Below are positions 1 through 8,489 of a DNA stretch of 64,000 nt, piece by piece (position 1 is the first letter of the stretch; every line of letters starts with the position of its first letter). The DNA comes from Paenibacillus pedocola (GTDB lineage Bacteria; Bacillota; Bacilli; Paenibacillales; Paenibacillaceae), in the NCBI RefSeq assembly GCF_031599675.1, contig NZ_CP134223.1:2604001-2668000 (forward strand), written 5' to 3'. Under the pieces are notes generated by a model. The model did not search any database. It was given only the letters and a program-made list of their open reading frames with translations, and had not been told where the DNA came from. The translations under genes were made by a program, and so were the position numbers.

Positions 1-176
1 CGCAGCTGTCTGCTGCTTAGTGCAGCACGGATCTGATCATCATCAGCGGGAAAAGCGGAACGGATCAGAGCCGCGATCTGCCAGCCCTCGGCAAGCATCC
101 GGCGGGTCAGCGCAAGGCCGATGCCGTTGTTAGCACCTGTGATCAGCGCGGTTTCAGGTTTAAGTTGTATAGTCAT
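1..176 (-). CDS. Short-chain dehydrogenase/reductase, N-terminal fragment cut by window edge
   Basis: The reverse strand reads 58 codons from an ATG at 176 to the window edge. It begins MTIQLKPETALITGANNGIG, with the TGxxxGIG nucleotide-binding turn of the classical SDR Rossmann fold, and goes on with a helix and the second strand (WQIAALIR). SDR enzymes are NAD(P)-dependent oxidoreductases; the substrate cannot be told because the catalytic YxxxK part lies outside the window. An AGGAGAG-like ribosome binding site precedes the start. The gene is divergent from a MerR regulator and its promoter carries that regulator's likely operator, so it is probably the regulated target. Family is secure, function is not. 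Confidence 0.8.
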   Translation of the reverse strand, partial: MTIQLKPETALITGANNGIGLALTRRMLAEGWQIAALIRSAFPADDDQIRAALSSRQL

Positions 177-251
177 CTTAATCTCTCCTTATCTTTATTA
201 TCAAGACCAGATAGGCTGTGTGCTGTCGCTGCTTATCTGTGAATTGCGCTC

Positions 252-282
252 ATTGTATAACTTGGAGACGACTCCAAGTCAA
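252..282 (-). promoter_or_regulatory. MerR-type promoter with dyad operator for the SDR gene
   Basis: Read on the reverse strand, TTGACT (277-282) and TACAAT (252-257) are separated by 19 bp instead of 17. The spacer contains the dyad CTTGGAG/CTCCAAG. A 19-20 bp spacer with a central dyad is the hallmark of promoters activated by MerR-family proteins through DNA distortion. Confidence 0.75.
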
Positions 283-308
283 GCGGTTGAAATGGCCGAA
301 AAAGCAGC

Positions 309-339
309 TTGACTTGGAGCTGACTCCAAGTTATACAAT
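309..339 (+). promoter_or_regulatory. MerR-type promoter with dyad operator for the merR gene
   Basis: TTGACT (309-314) and TACAAT (334-339) are 19 bp apart, with the perfect dyad ACTTGGAG-N4-CTCCAAGT at 312-331 in the spacer. It is nearly identical to the promoter on the opposite strand at 252-282, so one regulator probably controls both directions. Confidence 0.75.
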
Positions 340-369
340 ATAAATCATTAAGGAGCTGGAGGTGGCAAG

Positions 370-816
370 ATGAGTGAGGCAGGTGTGATGACTAGCGGGT
401 ACTCCATCAAAGCGGCATCAGAGCTTACAGGAATTAGCGAGGATACAATCCGGTATTATGAGAAGATTGGACTCCTGCCCCGGGCACAGCGGAAAGAAAA
501 CAGTCACCGGGTATACAGTGAGGGGGATGTTGAGCTGATGAAGCTGATATCTTGTCTGAAAAAGACGGGAATGCCGCTCGATGAGATGCGTCCGTATCTG
601 AATCTGTCGCGTGAATCCAATCTGTCAGAATATCCTGAGCTGTATGACAAGATTCAGACCCACAAGCGGAATATCCTGGATCAGATTGCTTCTTTGCAGC
701 AGATTGTGGATTTTATTGACACCAAGGTCAGCGAGGGCAGCTTTCGAGAGAAACAAAGGAATGAGGATTGTATTCTTACAGGGGATGTTAAACGCATGCC
801 AGTCCGAAAAAAATAG
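370..816 (+). CDS. MerR family transcriptional regulator
   Basis: 148 residues. The N-terminal winged helix-turn-helix (about residues 9-80) has the family pattern YSIKAASELTGISEDTIRYY followed by EKIGLLP and NSHRVYSEGDV. A coiled-coil dimerisation helix follows (about 90-125). There is no obvious metal-binding cysteine cluster; the single cysteines at the HTH end and near the C terminus do not form the MerR, CueR or ZntR pattern. It therefore belongs with the organic or electrophile-responsive members such as AdhR. The ATG at 370 is chosen because GGAGGTGG lies just upstream. It sits divergent to an SDR gene with MerR-type dyads in both promoters, which suggests autoregulation and control of the reductase. 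The inducer is unknown. Confidence 0.9.
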   Translation: MSEAGVMTSGYSIKAASELTGISEDTIRYYEKIGLLPRAQRKENSHRVYSEGDVELMKLISCLKKTGMPLDEMRPYLNLSRESNLSEYPELYDKIQTHKRNILDQIASLQQIVDFIDTKVSEGSFREKQRNEDCILTGDVKRMPVRKK

Positions 817-833
817 AATTTGGTGAATCAAGC

Positions 834-863
834 GCTCCAATCTGCCGGGATTGGGGCTTTTTT
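834..863 (+). terminator. Rho-independent terminator after merR
   Basis: A 9-bp stem (834-842 with 849-857, one G-T pair) with a 6-nt loop is followed by six Ts. It lies 18 bp after the merR stop codon. Confidence 0.85.
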
Positions 864-865
864 AA

Positions 866-894
866 TTGCCCGCTGCCGTTTTCTTGCTTACAAT
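866..894 (+). promoter_or_regulatory. Probable sigma-A promoter of gldA
   Basis: TTGCCC at 866-871 and TACAAT at 889-894 are separated by 17 bp. They lie between the merR terminator and the glycerol dehydrogenase gene. The -35 is only a partial match. Confidence 0.5.
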
Positions 895-925
895 AAGTAG
901 CGGTTGGAAAAAGGAGGAAATCAAG

Positions 926-2020
926 ATGAGACAGATTACTTATTCCCCGTCCAAGTATATTCAGGGCGAAGGGGAGATTGCCAGGCTGGGCGTTTATTGC
1001 TCGCAGATGGGAGCCGGGGCGGCTTATGCCATTATAGACCCGTATATTCTCGGCGTATATGGTCAAGAGATCCGAAACAGCTTTGCAGAGGAGTTGCTGC
1101 CGCTGACAGAACGTGAATTCCAGGGTGAATGCAGTATGAACCAGGTGGAGCAAATTGTTGCCGGGCTCGAGCTTAACAGCGTAGGGGTCATACTGGGAAT
1201 CGGCGGCGGCAAGACATTGGATACGGCCAAAGCCGTCAGCCATTATGCGAACCTGCCGTTGGTCCTCGTGCCAACGGTGGCTTCCACCGATGCCCCCTGT
1301 AGCGCCGTGTCGGTGTTGTACACCGAAGAGGGAGTCTTTGACCGTTACTTGTCTTTACGGCGGAGTCCGGATATCGTTATCGCAGATGTCGGGCTGATTG
1401 CAAAGGCACCGGCCAGATTGCTGGCGGCAGGCATGGGCGATGCCCTCTCCACCTTTTACGAAGCTAGAGCGTGCCGCAAGTCGGGGGCTATCACAGAGGC
1501 CGGGGGGACAAGCTCCATCGCTGCTTTCTCGCTTGCCCGGGCCTGCCTCGAGACGGTTCTATCGGAAGGGGCAGAGGCCCTGCGGGATGCCCGGCAAGGA
1601 ATTGCTTCTGAGGCAGTTGCCCATATTGTCGAAGCGAATATTTACCTTAGCGGCATCGGGTTCGAAAGCGGCGGCCTTGCTGCAGCCCATGCTATCCACA
1701 ACGGACTGACGCTGCTGGAAGAATGCCGTCATATCCTGCACGGGGAGAAGGTCGCCTTCGCGACCCTTGCACAGCTGATGCTGGAGCAGGCGCCGGAAGA
1801 GGAAATCTCTGCTGTGGTCAGCTTCTGCCGTGAGACAGGCCTTCCGGTGACCCTCGAACAAATGGGACTTTCCGGTATTGCACCTGAGAAGCTTATGGGT
1901 GCAGCGGCGGCCAGCTGTGCAGTGGACGGCCCAATGGGCAATATGCCGTTTACTGTTACCCCGCAGGATATATATGAAGCTATTGCTGCCGCTGACCGCC
2001 GGGGGCTGCAGGCTGTATAA
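926..2020 (+). CDS. gldA: Glycerol dehydrogenase
   Basis: 364 residues, the usual family length. It oxidises glycerol to dihydroxyacetone with NAD+ in the cytoplasm. The N-terminal Rossmann domain carries VILGIGGGKTLDTAK and LVLVPTVASTDAPCSA. The C-terminal helical domain supplies the zinc ligands, seen here as D172 (in GMGDALSTFYEA), H255 (in AAAHAIHNGLT) and H272 (in LHGEKVAFA), matching the Asp-His-His triad of the Bacillus stearothermophilus enzyme. The start at 926 is preferred over upstream in-frame codons because GGAGGAAA lies just before it. It stands alone between a terminator and the next gene, without a dihydroxyacetone kinase beside it. A related iron/zinc alcohol dehydrogenase is the only realistic alternative. 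Confidence 0.95.
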   Translation: MRQITYSPSKYIQGEGEIARLGVYCSQMGAGAAYAIIDPYILGVYGQEIRNSFAEELLPLTEREFQGECSMNQVEQIVAGLELNSVGVILGIGGGKTLDTAKAVSHYANLPLVLVPTVASTDAPCSAVSVLYTEEGVFDRYLSLRRSPDIVIADVGLIAKAPARLLAAGMGDALSTFYEARACRKSGAITEAGGTSSIAAFSLARACLETVLSEGAEALRDARQGIASEAVAHIVEANIYLSGIGFESGGLAAAHAIHNGLTLLEECRHILHGEKVAFATLAQLMLEQAPEEEISAVVSFCRETGLPVTLEQMGLSGIAPEKLMGAAAASCAVDGPMGNMPFTVTPQDIYEAIAAADRRGLQAV

Positions 2021-2117
2021 CGATTGTTAATTATTGCGTACCTTGCCGGTACATATTTACCCTTCGTGTTCCAAACAATGAGAACAATGGTTACAGAAGA
2101 CGAGGGAGGCGTTTCTT

Positions 2118-3038
2118 TTGACAAAATATAAACCGGCATGGTTAGAATGCAGCAAGCGGCTATCCTTGACCGCGATTGTTATATTGATGACCGCACTGTT
2201 TCCGGGAGGTCAGTCAGTGATGGGTGCAGCTTCCGGGCAGCGTGAGGAAACTGCTCTGCACACTGCCGTGCTTACTGAGCCTGCCGGGGATAGCGAGGCA
2301 GCTGAAGTGAAGGAAAAGCCGGTGCACCCCGCCCGCAGCCGTGTAGCGATCATAGTCGATGACTTCGGCAATGGGATGCGGGGTACAGACGAGATGTTCA
2401 CACTGCCGGTAAAGATTACAGCGGCCGTAATGCCGTTTCTGTCTACGACGGAGCAGGATGCACGGCGTGCTCATGAACGCGGCTACGATGTGCTGGTGCA
2501 TCTGCCGATGGAACCGCGCCAAGGAAAGCCGGAGTGGCTCGGCCCTGGTGCCATTCTGACCCGCATGACAGATGCAGAGGTGCGTGAACGAGTAGAAGCC
2601 GCGCTGGATAATGTGCCTTATGCGGTTGGCATCAACAATCACATGGGCTCTAAAGTAACAGGTGATGAACGTGTGATGGGTATTGTACTGGCCGTATGCA
2701 AGGAGCGCGGACTGTTTTTTGTGGACAGCCACACGAATTACCGTTCAGTGGCGGGCAGAATGGCCCGGAAGCTCGGACTGCCGCCTGTAGAAAATCATAT
2801 CTTCCTTGATGATGTTCACTCATCCGGCCATGTCATGAAGCAGATGCGTCTTGTAGAGCAGCGGGCAACAAACGAGAGATTTTGTGTGACTATCGGCCAT
2901 GTCGGCATCCAGGGCAAAGAGACCGCAGCGGGTATCCGCAGCGGCATTGCCGCAATGAAGGCCAATGTGGATTTTGTCGGCATCTCAGAGCTGGTCAGAG
3001 AGGAATGGCAATGGAATAAGCAGCTTACACTTCCATAA
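2118..3038 (+). CDS. Divergent polysaccharide deacetylase family protein (YibQ/DUF610-like), secreted
   Basis: 306 residues from a TTG start preceded by GAGGGAGG. An N-terminal signal or anchor segment (about residues 15-38) precedes a short acidic linker. A NodB-like barrel then runs from about residue 75 to 300, with VAIIVDDFGNG, HLPMEP, INNHMGS and FVDSHTNYRS, the signature pieces of the divergent polysaccharide deacetylase family. The Asp pair in VDD and the histidines in NNHMGS and DSHT are the likely metal site. The family is extracytoplasmic and its substrate is poorly known; a cell-wall polysaccharide is plausible. Its last 14 bp overlap the end of the convergent amidase gene, so the two transcripts may interfere. 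Confidence 0.85.
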   Translation: MTKYKPAWLECSKRLSLTAIVILMTALFPGGQSVMGAASGQREETALHTAVLTEPAGDSEAAEVKEKPVHPARSRVAIIVDDFGNGMRGTDEMFTLPVKITAAVMPFLSTTEQDARRAHERGYDVLVHLPMEPRQGKPEWLGPGAILTRMTDAEVRERVEAALDNVPYAVGINNHMGSKVTGDERVMGIVLAVCKERGLFFVDSHTNYRSVAGRMARKLGLPPVENHIFLDDVHSSGHVMKQMRLVEQRATNERFCVTIGHVGIQGKETAAGIRSGIAAMKANVDFVGISELVREEWQWNKQLTLP

Positions 3039-3783
3039 GATAAGCGGCAATGCCGCCGGCAATTGCTTCGGCAATTTCCTCCTGGCCGTGTGGAGTGCAG
3101 AGCTTGCTGCGGTCCGCCGGACTGCTGATAAATCCCGCCTCAACGATAACCGTTGTGGCGGTTATTTTGTTGAGCAGATAGAAGGGCTTACCCGCTCTGG
3201 GGGCTGCATGAATATCATAAAGATGATTAAGCTGGTCCTGGATGGAGCGGGCAAGCAGAAAGCTTCTGCCTTCCTGGCGGTACAGCACCAGCGGCCCATG
3301 CTTAGACGGCGAAGGCGCCCAATTGATATGAATGCTGACGACGACATTCGCCGGAAGCATTTCAGCCAGCTCCTTGCGCTGGGCCAGATCCCGAAGATGA
3401 CGGGAAGAGCTGCGCAGCCAGCGGTTCTCCTCGCTTGGCGCGTAATCTCCCGTCCGGTTCAGGATTGCATCAAACCCGTCGCTGCGGAGCAGGAGGAATA
3501 AACGCTTGGAGATAGCCAGCGTAATATCTTTTTCCAGGATGTCGCCATGGGATGTCCCGCCGTCAATTCCCCCGTGTCCGGCATCGATCAGAATGATCCG
3601 CTGATCATGGCCCAGCATTTGCTGCCTTTCCTCCTGCCGCCCGGATGGGGAAGCGGAGGGCTTCTGTACAAACTTTGCGGCATCGGCCTGTCCGGCCAGC
3701 AGAGCCAGTAGACCGGCAGAAGCCAGCAAAATGGACCATCTGCGCCATACAGGGCTTATTCTGAGGTAGCTCGTGTTTCTCAA
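3025..3783 (-). CDS. cwlD: N-acetylmuramoyl-L-alanine amidase, CwlD-like
   Basis: About 252 residues of the Amidase_3 family: a hydrophobic N-terminal segment, then the zinc amidase domain. The ligand motifs are complete: IDAGHGGIDGG, the Glu in LEKDITL, the His in VSIHIN and the Glu in VIVEAGF. The enzyme cleaves the bond between muramic acid and L-alanine. Size and layout match CwlD, which with PdaA makes the muramic-delta-lactam of spore cortex. I place the start at TTG 3783, which is 8 nt after AAGGAGG; the ATG at 3789 is only 2 nt from it, so initiation could be at either. The subfamily is an inference: a vegetative amidase is possible. It is convergent with the deacetylase gene and overlaps it by 14 bp. 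Confidence 0.8.
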   Translation of the reverse strand: MRNTSYLRISPVWRRWSILLASAGLLALLAGQADAAKFVQKPSASPSGRQEERQQMLGHDQRIILIDAGHGGIDGGTSHGDILEKDITLAISKRLFLLLRSDGFDAILNRTGDYAPSEENRWLRSSSRHLRDLAQRKELAEMLPANVVVSIHINWAPSPSKHGPLVLYRQEGRSFLLARSIQDQLNHLYDIHAAPRAGKPFYLLNKITATTVIVEAGFISSPADRSKLCTPHGQEEIAEAIAGGIAAYLMEV

Positions 3784-3944
3784 GTTCATAACCTCCTTGC
3801 ACAGTGTTGATCTTCGAATGGATACTTTGTTAGATTGTGCTGTTACAGGCAAGTCTATACGAATCACCGTTCTGCGGTTTAGACACAGCTAATCTGGAGC
3901 ACACTATGGATATGAGATCCTTCGAAGAATAAGGAGGTGGCGAT

Positions 3945-4133
3945 ATGGCTTCGAGCGGCGATGATCTGGTAAAGTATATTACCGAGAAAGTAGTGGTCTA
4001 TATGGAGGACCCGCGGGCCAGCCGGGCGCGCAGAAAAGCCGAGAAACAGCCATGGGCGGAAAAATGGTTCGGAATGCTGCCGCTGGGATTGTCGATCTGG
4101 CGGAGCAAGTGGAGTGATGGCAGCCGCAAGTAG
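3945..4133 (+). CDS. yqzE: YqzE family small protein
   Basis: 62 residues with a strong AAGGAGGTGG site before the ATG. The pattern, DLVKYITEKVVVYMEDP, a basic stretch rich in Arg and Lys, then EKWFGMLPLGLSIW, matches the B. subtilis YqzE family (a com-locus small protein of unknown function). The hydrophobic C-terminal third could associate with the membrane. It is isolated here from any competence operon and is followed by a strong terminator. Confidence 0.85.
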   Translation: MASSGDDLVKYITEKVVVYMEDPRASRARRKAEKQPWAEKWFGMLPLGLSIWRSKWSDGSRK

Positions 4134-4186
4134 CGGTGCAGTGGAATAAGATAATTCCACTTGTTTAGGTGAGTGTGCTGACATAA

Positions 4187-4234
4187 CAAACAACCTTCCC
4201 GGCCGAATACACGGCCGGGAAGGTTGTTTGTTTT
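4187..4234 (+). terminator. Strong bidirectional terminator after yqzE
   Basis: A perfect 19-bp stem (4187-4205 with 4212-4230) with a 6-nt loop and a TTTT tail lies between yqzE and the convergent secreted-protein gene. Confidence 0.9.
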
Positions 4235-4252
4235 GATGGGGGTGCCTGGACA

Positions 4253-5323
4253 TTACTTCAGCATGAAGTCAGCTGCCTGAACTATCGTGCCGGATGCAAC
4301 ATTCTGGGATTGCGGGAGCTTATGCAGCGTCCCGGTCTGCTGCAGCGCGGTAAGAGGAAGATAACGCCGTCCCTGCAAGCCGGAGGCGGCATATATAACT
4401 GCCTTCGTTTTGTTTGGACTCGCTTGAGCGGAGAGCTCCCAGCTCTGATAGCCAGTGATCATAAATGGCGCGCCTGTCGTATCATTTTTGCCGGCTGACT
4501 GAAAGGCCAGAGCTCCCCCGGTGCCAAGCAGGACCGCTACATTTTCCCCGTTCACCAGTTTGAGCTTGGGGCTGGCCAGCCACTGTAAATCAGCATACGG
4601 GTCATCCTGCCCGCCGCTCCGGAAAGCGCGCTTCGGAGTCCAGCTGTGCTCCACGCTGGTCACTGTACCCGCTGCAGGAAGAGTTCCATTCAGGACGGAA
4701 TTGGCCTTGCTGAGACTCCAAGGCAGAATTTCCAGTGTTAAGGCGTTGATATAATAGGTTTGTTTATCGAGTGTTAATTTCCATACCGGCAGCATGGGAG
4801 CGTAGAACGCTGTTAACTCGGTTTTACCTGAATAGGTTGAAGGTATAAGTTCTTCCTGCACCAGAAACTGGCGCAGCTCTGTCATACTGTAAGGCAGTCC
4901 GGAAGTTCCGGCACCGTATTCACTGAGTAAATATCCGCCGTCTTGCGTAGCGGAGACGATTAAATAACCAATGCGCTGTTCCCCGTTCTTTACATTGACC
5001 AGCCAGCTGTGTGTGCCCGGGCCGAGCGGGTAAAATTCGGTTTTGGCATTTTTCCACTCTGTAAATGGAGCGGCTGCGGACAGCCTGCTGATGGTGAGTG
5101 CAGTGAAATCCTGAAGGGATTGTGGTGATGGAAGTGCCTTCAGAGTAAGTCCGGGCTGTAGCTCAAGAGAAACCGCCTGTGAAACGGTGATGCGGCTGCC
5201 CTGAGCCTCCGTAGCAGATGGAAAAGCGGAAGCGGTGGGGAGCAGGGTTAGCCCCAGACACAGAACGAGAAGAAGACGGCTGCGCCGTCTGGACACTGTC
5301 CTTGACCTTACGTTTGAGTTCAT
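4253..5323 (-). CDS. Secreted protein of unknown function
   Basis: 356 residues. The N terminus (basic NVRSRTVSRRRSR, then LLLVLCLGLTLLPTASA) is a clear Sec signal peptide with a likely cut after AxA near residue 33. The mature part is rich in beta-strand patterns with WLVNVKNGEQRIGYLIVSA and PVWKLTLDKQTYYINA, which faintly recall PepSY-like secreted domains, but I do not recognise a family. It has no catalytic motif, no transmembrane segment after the signal and no cysteines of note. It stands alone, ending close to the yqzE terminator. Treat it as an orphan exported protein. Confidence 0.75.
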   Translation of the reverse strand: MNSNVRSRTVSRRRSRLLLVLCLGLTLLPTASAFPSATEAQGSRITVSQAVSLELQPGLTLKALPSPQSLQDFTALTISRLSAAAPFTEWKNAKTEFYPLGPGTHSWLVNVKNGEQRIGYLIVSATQDGGYLLSEYGAGTSGLPYSMTELRQFLVQEELIPSTYSGKTELTAFYAPMLPVWKLTLDKQTYYINALTLEILPWSLSKANSVLNGTLPAAGTVTSVEHSWTPKRAFRSGGQDDPYADLQWLASPKLKLVNGENVAVLLGTGGALAFQSAGKNDTTGAPFMITGYQSWELSAQASPNKTKAVIYAASGLQGRRYLPLTALQQTGTLHKLPQSQNVASGTIVQAADFMLK

Positions 5324-5479
5324 GAAAGTCAGTCACCTTTCTTTGTCCATATTCGTACGGGCTTGTCCTATATCCATTATTGTAGAGGACAAGCCCTGAA
5401 AAGGCTGTTGCTTGCTGTCGCGCTGCTGCTTTGGAGTTTCGCTGTTTTTTTGCCTGCTTTTAGCGGACCTAGTCGCATT

Positions 5480-6529
5480 CTATGTGCTGCGCAGGTGAAA
5501 CAGACCATAGGTTACGGCAGAAACTGCAATTTTCGGCTCATATTGCCAGGCTGTCTCTTTGCGGCGGCGGTTGTACTGCTCCTCTATGGCTTGCTTTTTC
5601 TCTTCATCCGGCTCCTTCAGTAGCTCCTCGTAATAGATATCTACAATGCTCAGCTCCAGCCGCAGCCGTTCGCGGGCTTCCTCGGCCCAGGTATAGTCGA
5701 GCGCGGCCAGCTGTGAGGTCAGATAGCTCTCCAGTCTATCTGCTCCAGCGGCAACATTCATCTCATAGGGCTGGATATGAATGTTCTCCGGCAGACGCGG
5801 TGTCAGCTCCAGAGCGTTCAGTCTGGAACCGAAATCCTCAGCAATTTTCCCGGTAGCCAGCGATATGCCGATGAAATGCAGCTCTTCCCGCTTGAGATCA
5901 CAGGTCATCTCCACCTTATAGCACACACCCAGCCAAGGCTCGTAAGCGGCCGAGAACAGAGTCGTCCGCTGTCTGCTGCCCGGGTCCTCGAACAACTGCA
6001 GACATTTGCCTTCTTCCTTGGCCGCAGCCCAAATTTGCCGCAGCCGCTTGCTTCCGTAGATAACATCCTCGCGGCGGATCATCCCCGGACCGATCCGCGG
6101 CAGCGCCGGGACAATGCCGAAGTACCGGGCAAGAATACTGTCCTGCGGATCGGTGGAAACACCGGGAGGTGCTCCGCTTGCTGCTGCTGCCGCGTTATCC
6201 GCTCCCGCTTCCATCTCTGTTCCGCCGGACGTCAGCGCTGCGCCAGCCGGGCGGTTCAAGCCTCCGGGCGGCCGTGAGGGAGGCGGCGTCTGTGCAGCGG
6301 CAGAGTCGTATTTCTCCGGATCGAACACGAAGGTAAACGACAAGGTCTCCGGGTCTACACCGGTGCGTTCAACAAACCCCCAATAGTAAGGCCGGTCGGT
6401 CAGCATCCGGTCAGCACGCGGCGAGAGCTTGACCGTTACATGCAGCGGCGATACTTCAATTAAGGAGCAATCAGTCGCTTCAAGATAATCCATTACCTGC
6501 TTGCGCACCTCTAGCGGACTAAGTGTCAT
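5480..6529 (-). CDS. yqhG: YqhG family protein
   Basis: 349 residues, beginning MTLSPLEVRKQVMDYLEAT and continuing with PLHVTVKLS, YYWGFVERTG and VIYGSKRLRQI, recognisable as YqhG of Bacilli, a protein of unknown role always beside the SNF2 helicase YqhH. Residues about 112-160 are a Pro/Ala/Gly-rich low-complexity insert (PPPSRPPGGLNRPAG) that separates two conserved parts and looks lineage-specific. Its start overlaps the helicase stop by 4 bp (ATGA), so the two are translationally coupled and probably act together. Confidence 0.85.
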   Translation of the reverse strand: MTLSPLEVRKQVMDYLEATDCSLIEVSPLHVTVKLSPRADRMLTDRPYYWGFVERTGVDPETLSFTFVFDPEKYDSAAAQTPPPSRPPGGLNRPAGAALTSGGTEMEAGADNAAAAASGAPPGVSTDPQDSILARYFGIVPALPRIGPGMIRREDVIYGSKRLRQIWAAAKEEGKCLQLFEDPGSRQRTTLFSAAYEPWLGVCYKVEMTCDLKREELHFIGISLATGKIAEDFGSRLNALELTPRLPENIHIQPYEMNVAAGADRLESYLTSQLAALDYTWAEEARERLRLELSIVDIYYEELLKEPDEEKKQAIEEQYNRRRKETAWQYEPKIAVSAVTYGLFHLRST

Positions 6530-8265
6530 GGCATGATTTCCTTCCGGGTTTCGTGGGACAGCTCGCTGAGCGATTCGCCGATATGGTCAAGACCGCTGCG
6601 CAGTTCTTCATCGCTTCTCGCTTCGAGCATGATTTTGTAGAGGCTTTTCTCCAGCGATTCCTTCTTTTCGAACCGCTCCAGAATCACATCGAGTCCGCCG
6701 ATAACCATTTCGAACATGTTGATTTTTTCGTGGAGCAGGTGCAGGATATGCTCTTCAATCGTGCCTTCGGTGGACAGATTATAAATGACAACATCGTTTT
6801 GCTGGCCCAGCCGGTGAACCCGGCCGATCCGCTGCTCCACCCGCATCGGATTCCACGGCAGATCAAAGTTGATCATATGGTGGCAGAATTGCAGGTTAAT
6901 TCCTTCGCCGCCGGCTTCCGTGGCAATCATGACCTGGGCCCGGCCGCGGAACAGATCCATCATCCAGTCTTTTTTGCCGCGGTTCATGCCGCCGGAATAG
7001 GACACGCACTGCAGGCCGTGCTCGCGGAAGTATTGCAGCAGATATTCCTGCGTGGCGCGGTATTCGGTGAAGACGATGACCTTTTCATTCATATCACGGA
7101 TCAGCTCCATCGTTTTCTCCGCTTTCGTGTTCGTCTTGACAGTACGGATGCTCTGCAGGAGATCCATCATCCGTTCACGCTTCGGAGAATCGGCCGGAAG
7201 CTTCTTGATCAGATTGACCAGTGTTATGAAAACGGCATCTCGGCTGCTGCATACCTCACGCTGAAGTGTTACCAGGGAGAGCATGCTGCTGAGATTGCCG
7301 CCCGATTCCTGATATTGGTCTTTGACAAAAGCCGTTACTCCGTCATATAATGCCTTTTCCTCCGGTGAGAGCGTGAGCGGTATATTCCGGACTTTGCGCT
7401 TGGTGAAGGTCACCGGCCCCTCGCCCCGACGGTTGCGGATCATGACCTTGGAGAGCTCGCCGCGCAGCTGGACTTCATTCTTCGGCTGGCGTTTATCCAC
7501 AACAAAGTTGGCGGCGAAATCGCCCTGGTTGCCGAGCTGTCCCGGCTTCAGCAGGGTGATCAGATTAAACAGCTCGCCGAGGTCATTTTGTACGGGAGTT
7601 GCGGTGAGCAGGAGACAGTATTTTTTACGGAGCTGCTGAACAAACTGATAGTTGGTCGATTTCTTGTTCTTCAGCTTGTGTGCTTCATCGATAATGAGCA
7701 TGTCGAATTCAGAGCTGAGCAGCAGCTCCTTATGGGGATCGCGCTTGGCGGTGTCCATGGAGGCCACCACAATGTCATTGCCCCAGGAGTAAGATTTCTT
7801 CTGTGCGACTGCCGTGATGCCGAATTTCGTATTCAGCTCCCGGACCCATTGCAGCACGAGTGAGGCGGGTACCAGAATCAGCACCTTGCTTACAAGGCCC
7901 CGCACCAGATATTCCTTGAGGACGAGTCCTGCTTCAATGGTCTTACCCAAACCGACCTCATCCGCGAGAATCGCCCGGCCGGACATTTCAAACAGCACCT
8001 TATGGGCGGTATCGAGCTGATGAGGCAGCGGGGACAGTCCTGAAAGATGCTTCATACACTGCAGTTCGTCGAAGCTGGTGACAAGACCGGATTGTTCACC
8101 CTGTACGGCCAGGCGGGATAATCTCCAGTCCCCCCAGGGTCCGCCCTTGTCCAGTTTCGATTCCAGATCATGCAGCCAGTTTCGCTCAAAAGACAGAGGG
8201 ACGGGCAGCAGCGGGGCGGGTGTGCTTCCCTCTTGCGGCAAGGAATTGCGGGATAATTGCGTCAT
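6526..8265 (-). CDS. yqhH: SNF2/RapA-type DEAD-box helicase (YqhH)
   Basis: 579 residues with an intact SWI2/SNF2 motor: Walker A in DEVGLGKTIEAGLVLKEYL, DEAH box in LIIDEAHKLKN, motif III LLTATPVQND, and the second RecA lobe with GGEGINLQ and RVEQRIGRVHRLGQ. SNF2 motors move along double-stranded DNA and remodel bound proteins; RapA uses this to recycle RNA polymerase. There is no extra N-terminal domain, as in B. subtilis YqhH. An AGGAGG site precedes the ATG at 8265. Its stop overlaps the yqhG start by 4 bp. Confidence 0.92.
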   Translation of the reverse strand: MTQLSRNSLPQEGSTPAPLLPVPLSFERNWLHDLESKLDKGGPWGDWRLSRLAVQGEQSGLVTSFDELQCMKHLSGLSPLPHQLDTAHKVLFEMSGRAILADEVGLGKTIEAGLVLKEYLVRGLVSKVLILVPASLVLQWVRELNTKFGITAVAQKKSYSWGNDIVVASMDTAKRDPHKELLLSSEFDMLIIDEAHKLKNKKSTNYQFVQQLRKKYCLLLTATPVQNDLGELFNLITLLKPGQLGNQGDFAANFVVDKRQPKNEVQLRGELSKVMIRNRRGEGPVTFTKRKVRNIPLTLSPEEKALYDGVTAFVKDQYQESGGNLSSMLSLVTLQREVCSSRDAVFITLVNLIKKLPADSPKRERMMDLLQSIRTVKTNTKAEKTMELIRDMNEKVIVFTEYRATQEYLLQYFREHGLQCVSYSGGMNRGKKDWMMDLFRGRAQVMIATEAGGEGINLQFCHHMINFDLPWNPMRVEQRIGRVHRLGQQNDVVIYNLSTEGTIEEHILHLLHEKINMFEMVIGGLDVILERFEKKESLEKSLYKIMLEARSDEELRSGLDHIGESLSELSHETRKEIMP

Positions 8266-8489
8266 GTTGCAGCCTCCTCCGGCGCGTTTTCATATAAGAA
8301 ATGCGTAGAAGTAGTATGCGCGTAAAAGAGAGAATTCATAACTATATAAAGTATTCTTGTAGAGCAGACATGCTGATTTTAAGGTCTTTTTTTCGTGCCG
8401 AATCTGATAAAAAAGCGAGAAAAAGTGAGAAAAAGCGGCTCAATGCTGATTTTTCGCGATAAGGCTTCCTTTTTCGAAAAAGAACTTCG

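Noticed and set aside
2036..2052. GTACC-TTGCC-GGTAC dyad after gldA
   Set aside because: The stem is short with no T-run. It may be part of a weak terminator or chance.
5359..5396. Perfect 11-bp inverted repeat GGGCTTGTCCT/AGGACAAGCCC with a 16-nt loop
   Set aside because: It lies between two reverse-strand genes but has no T-run on either strand. I cannot give it a role as terminator or operator.
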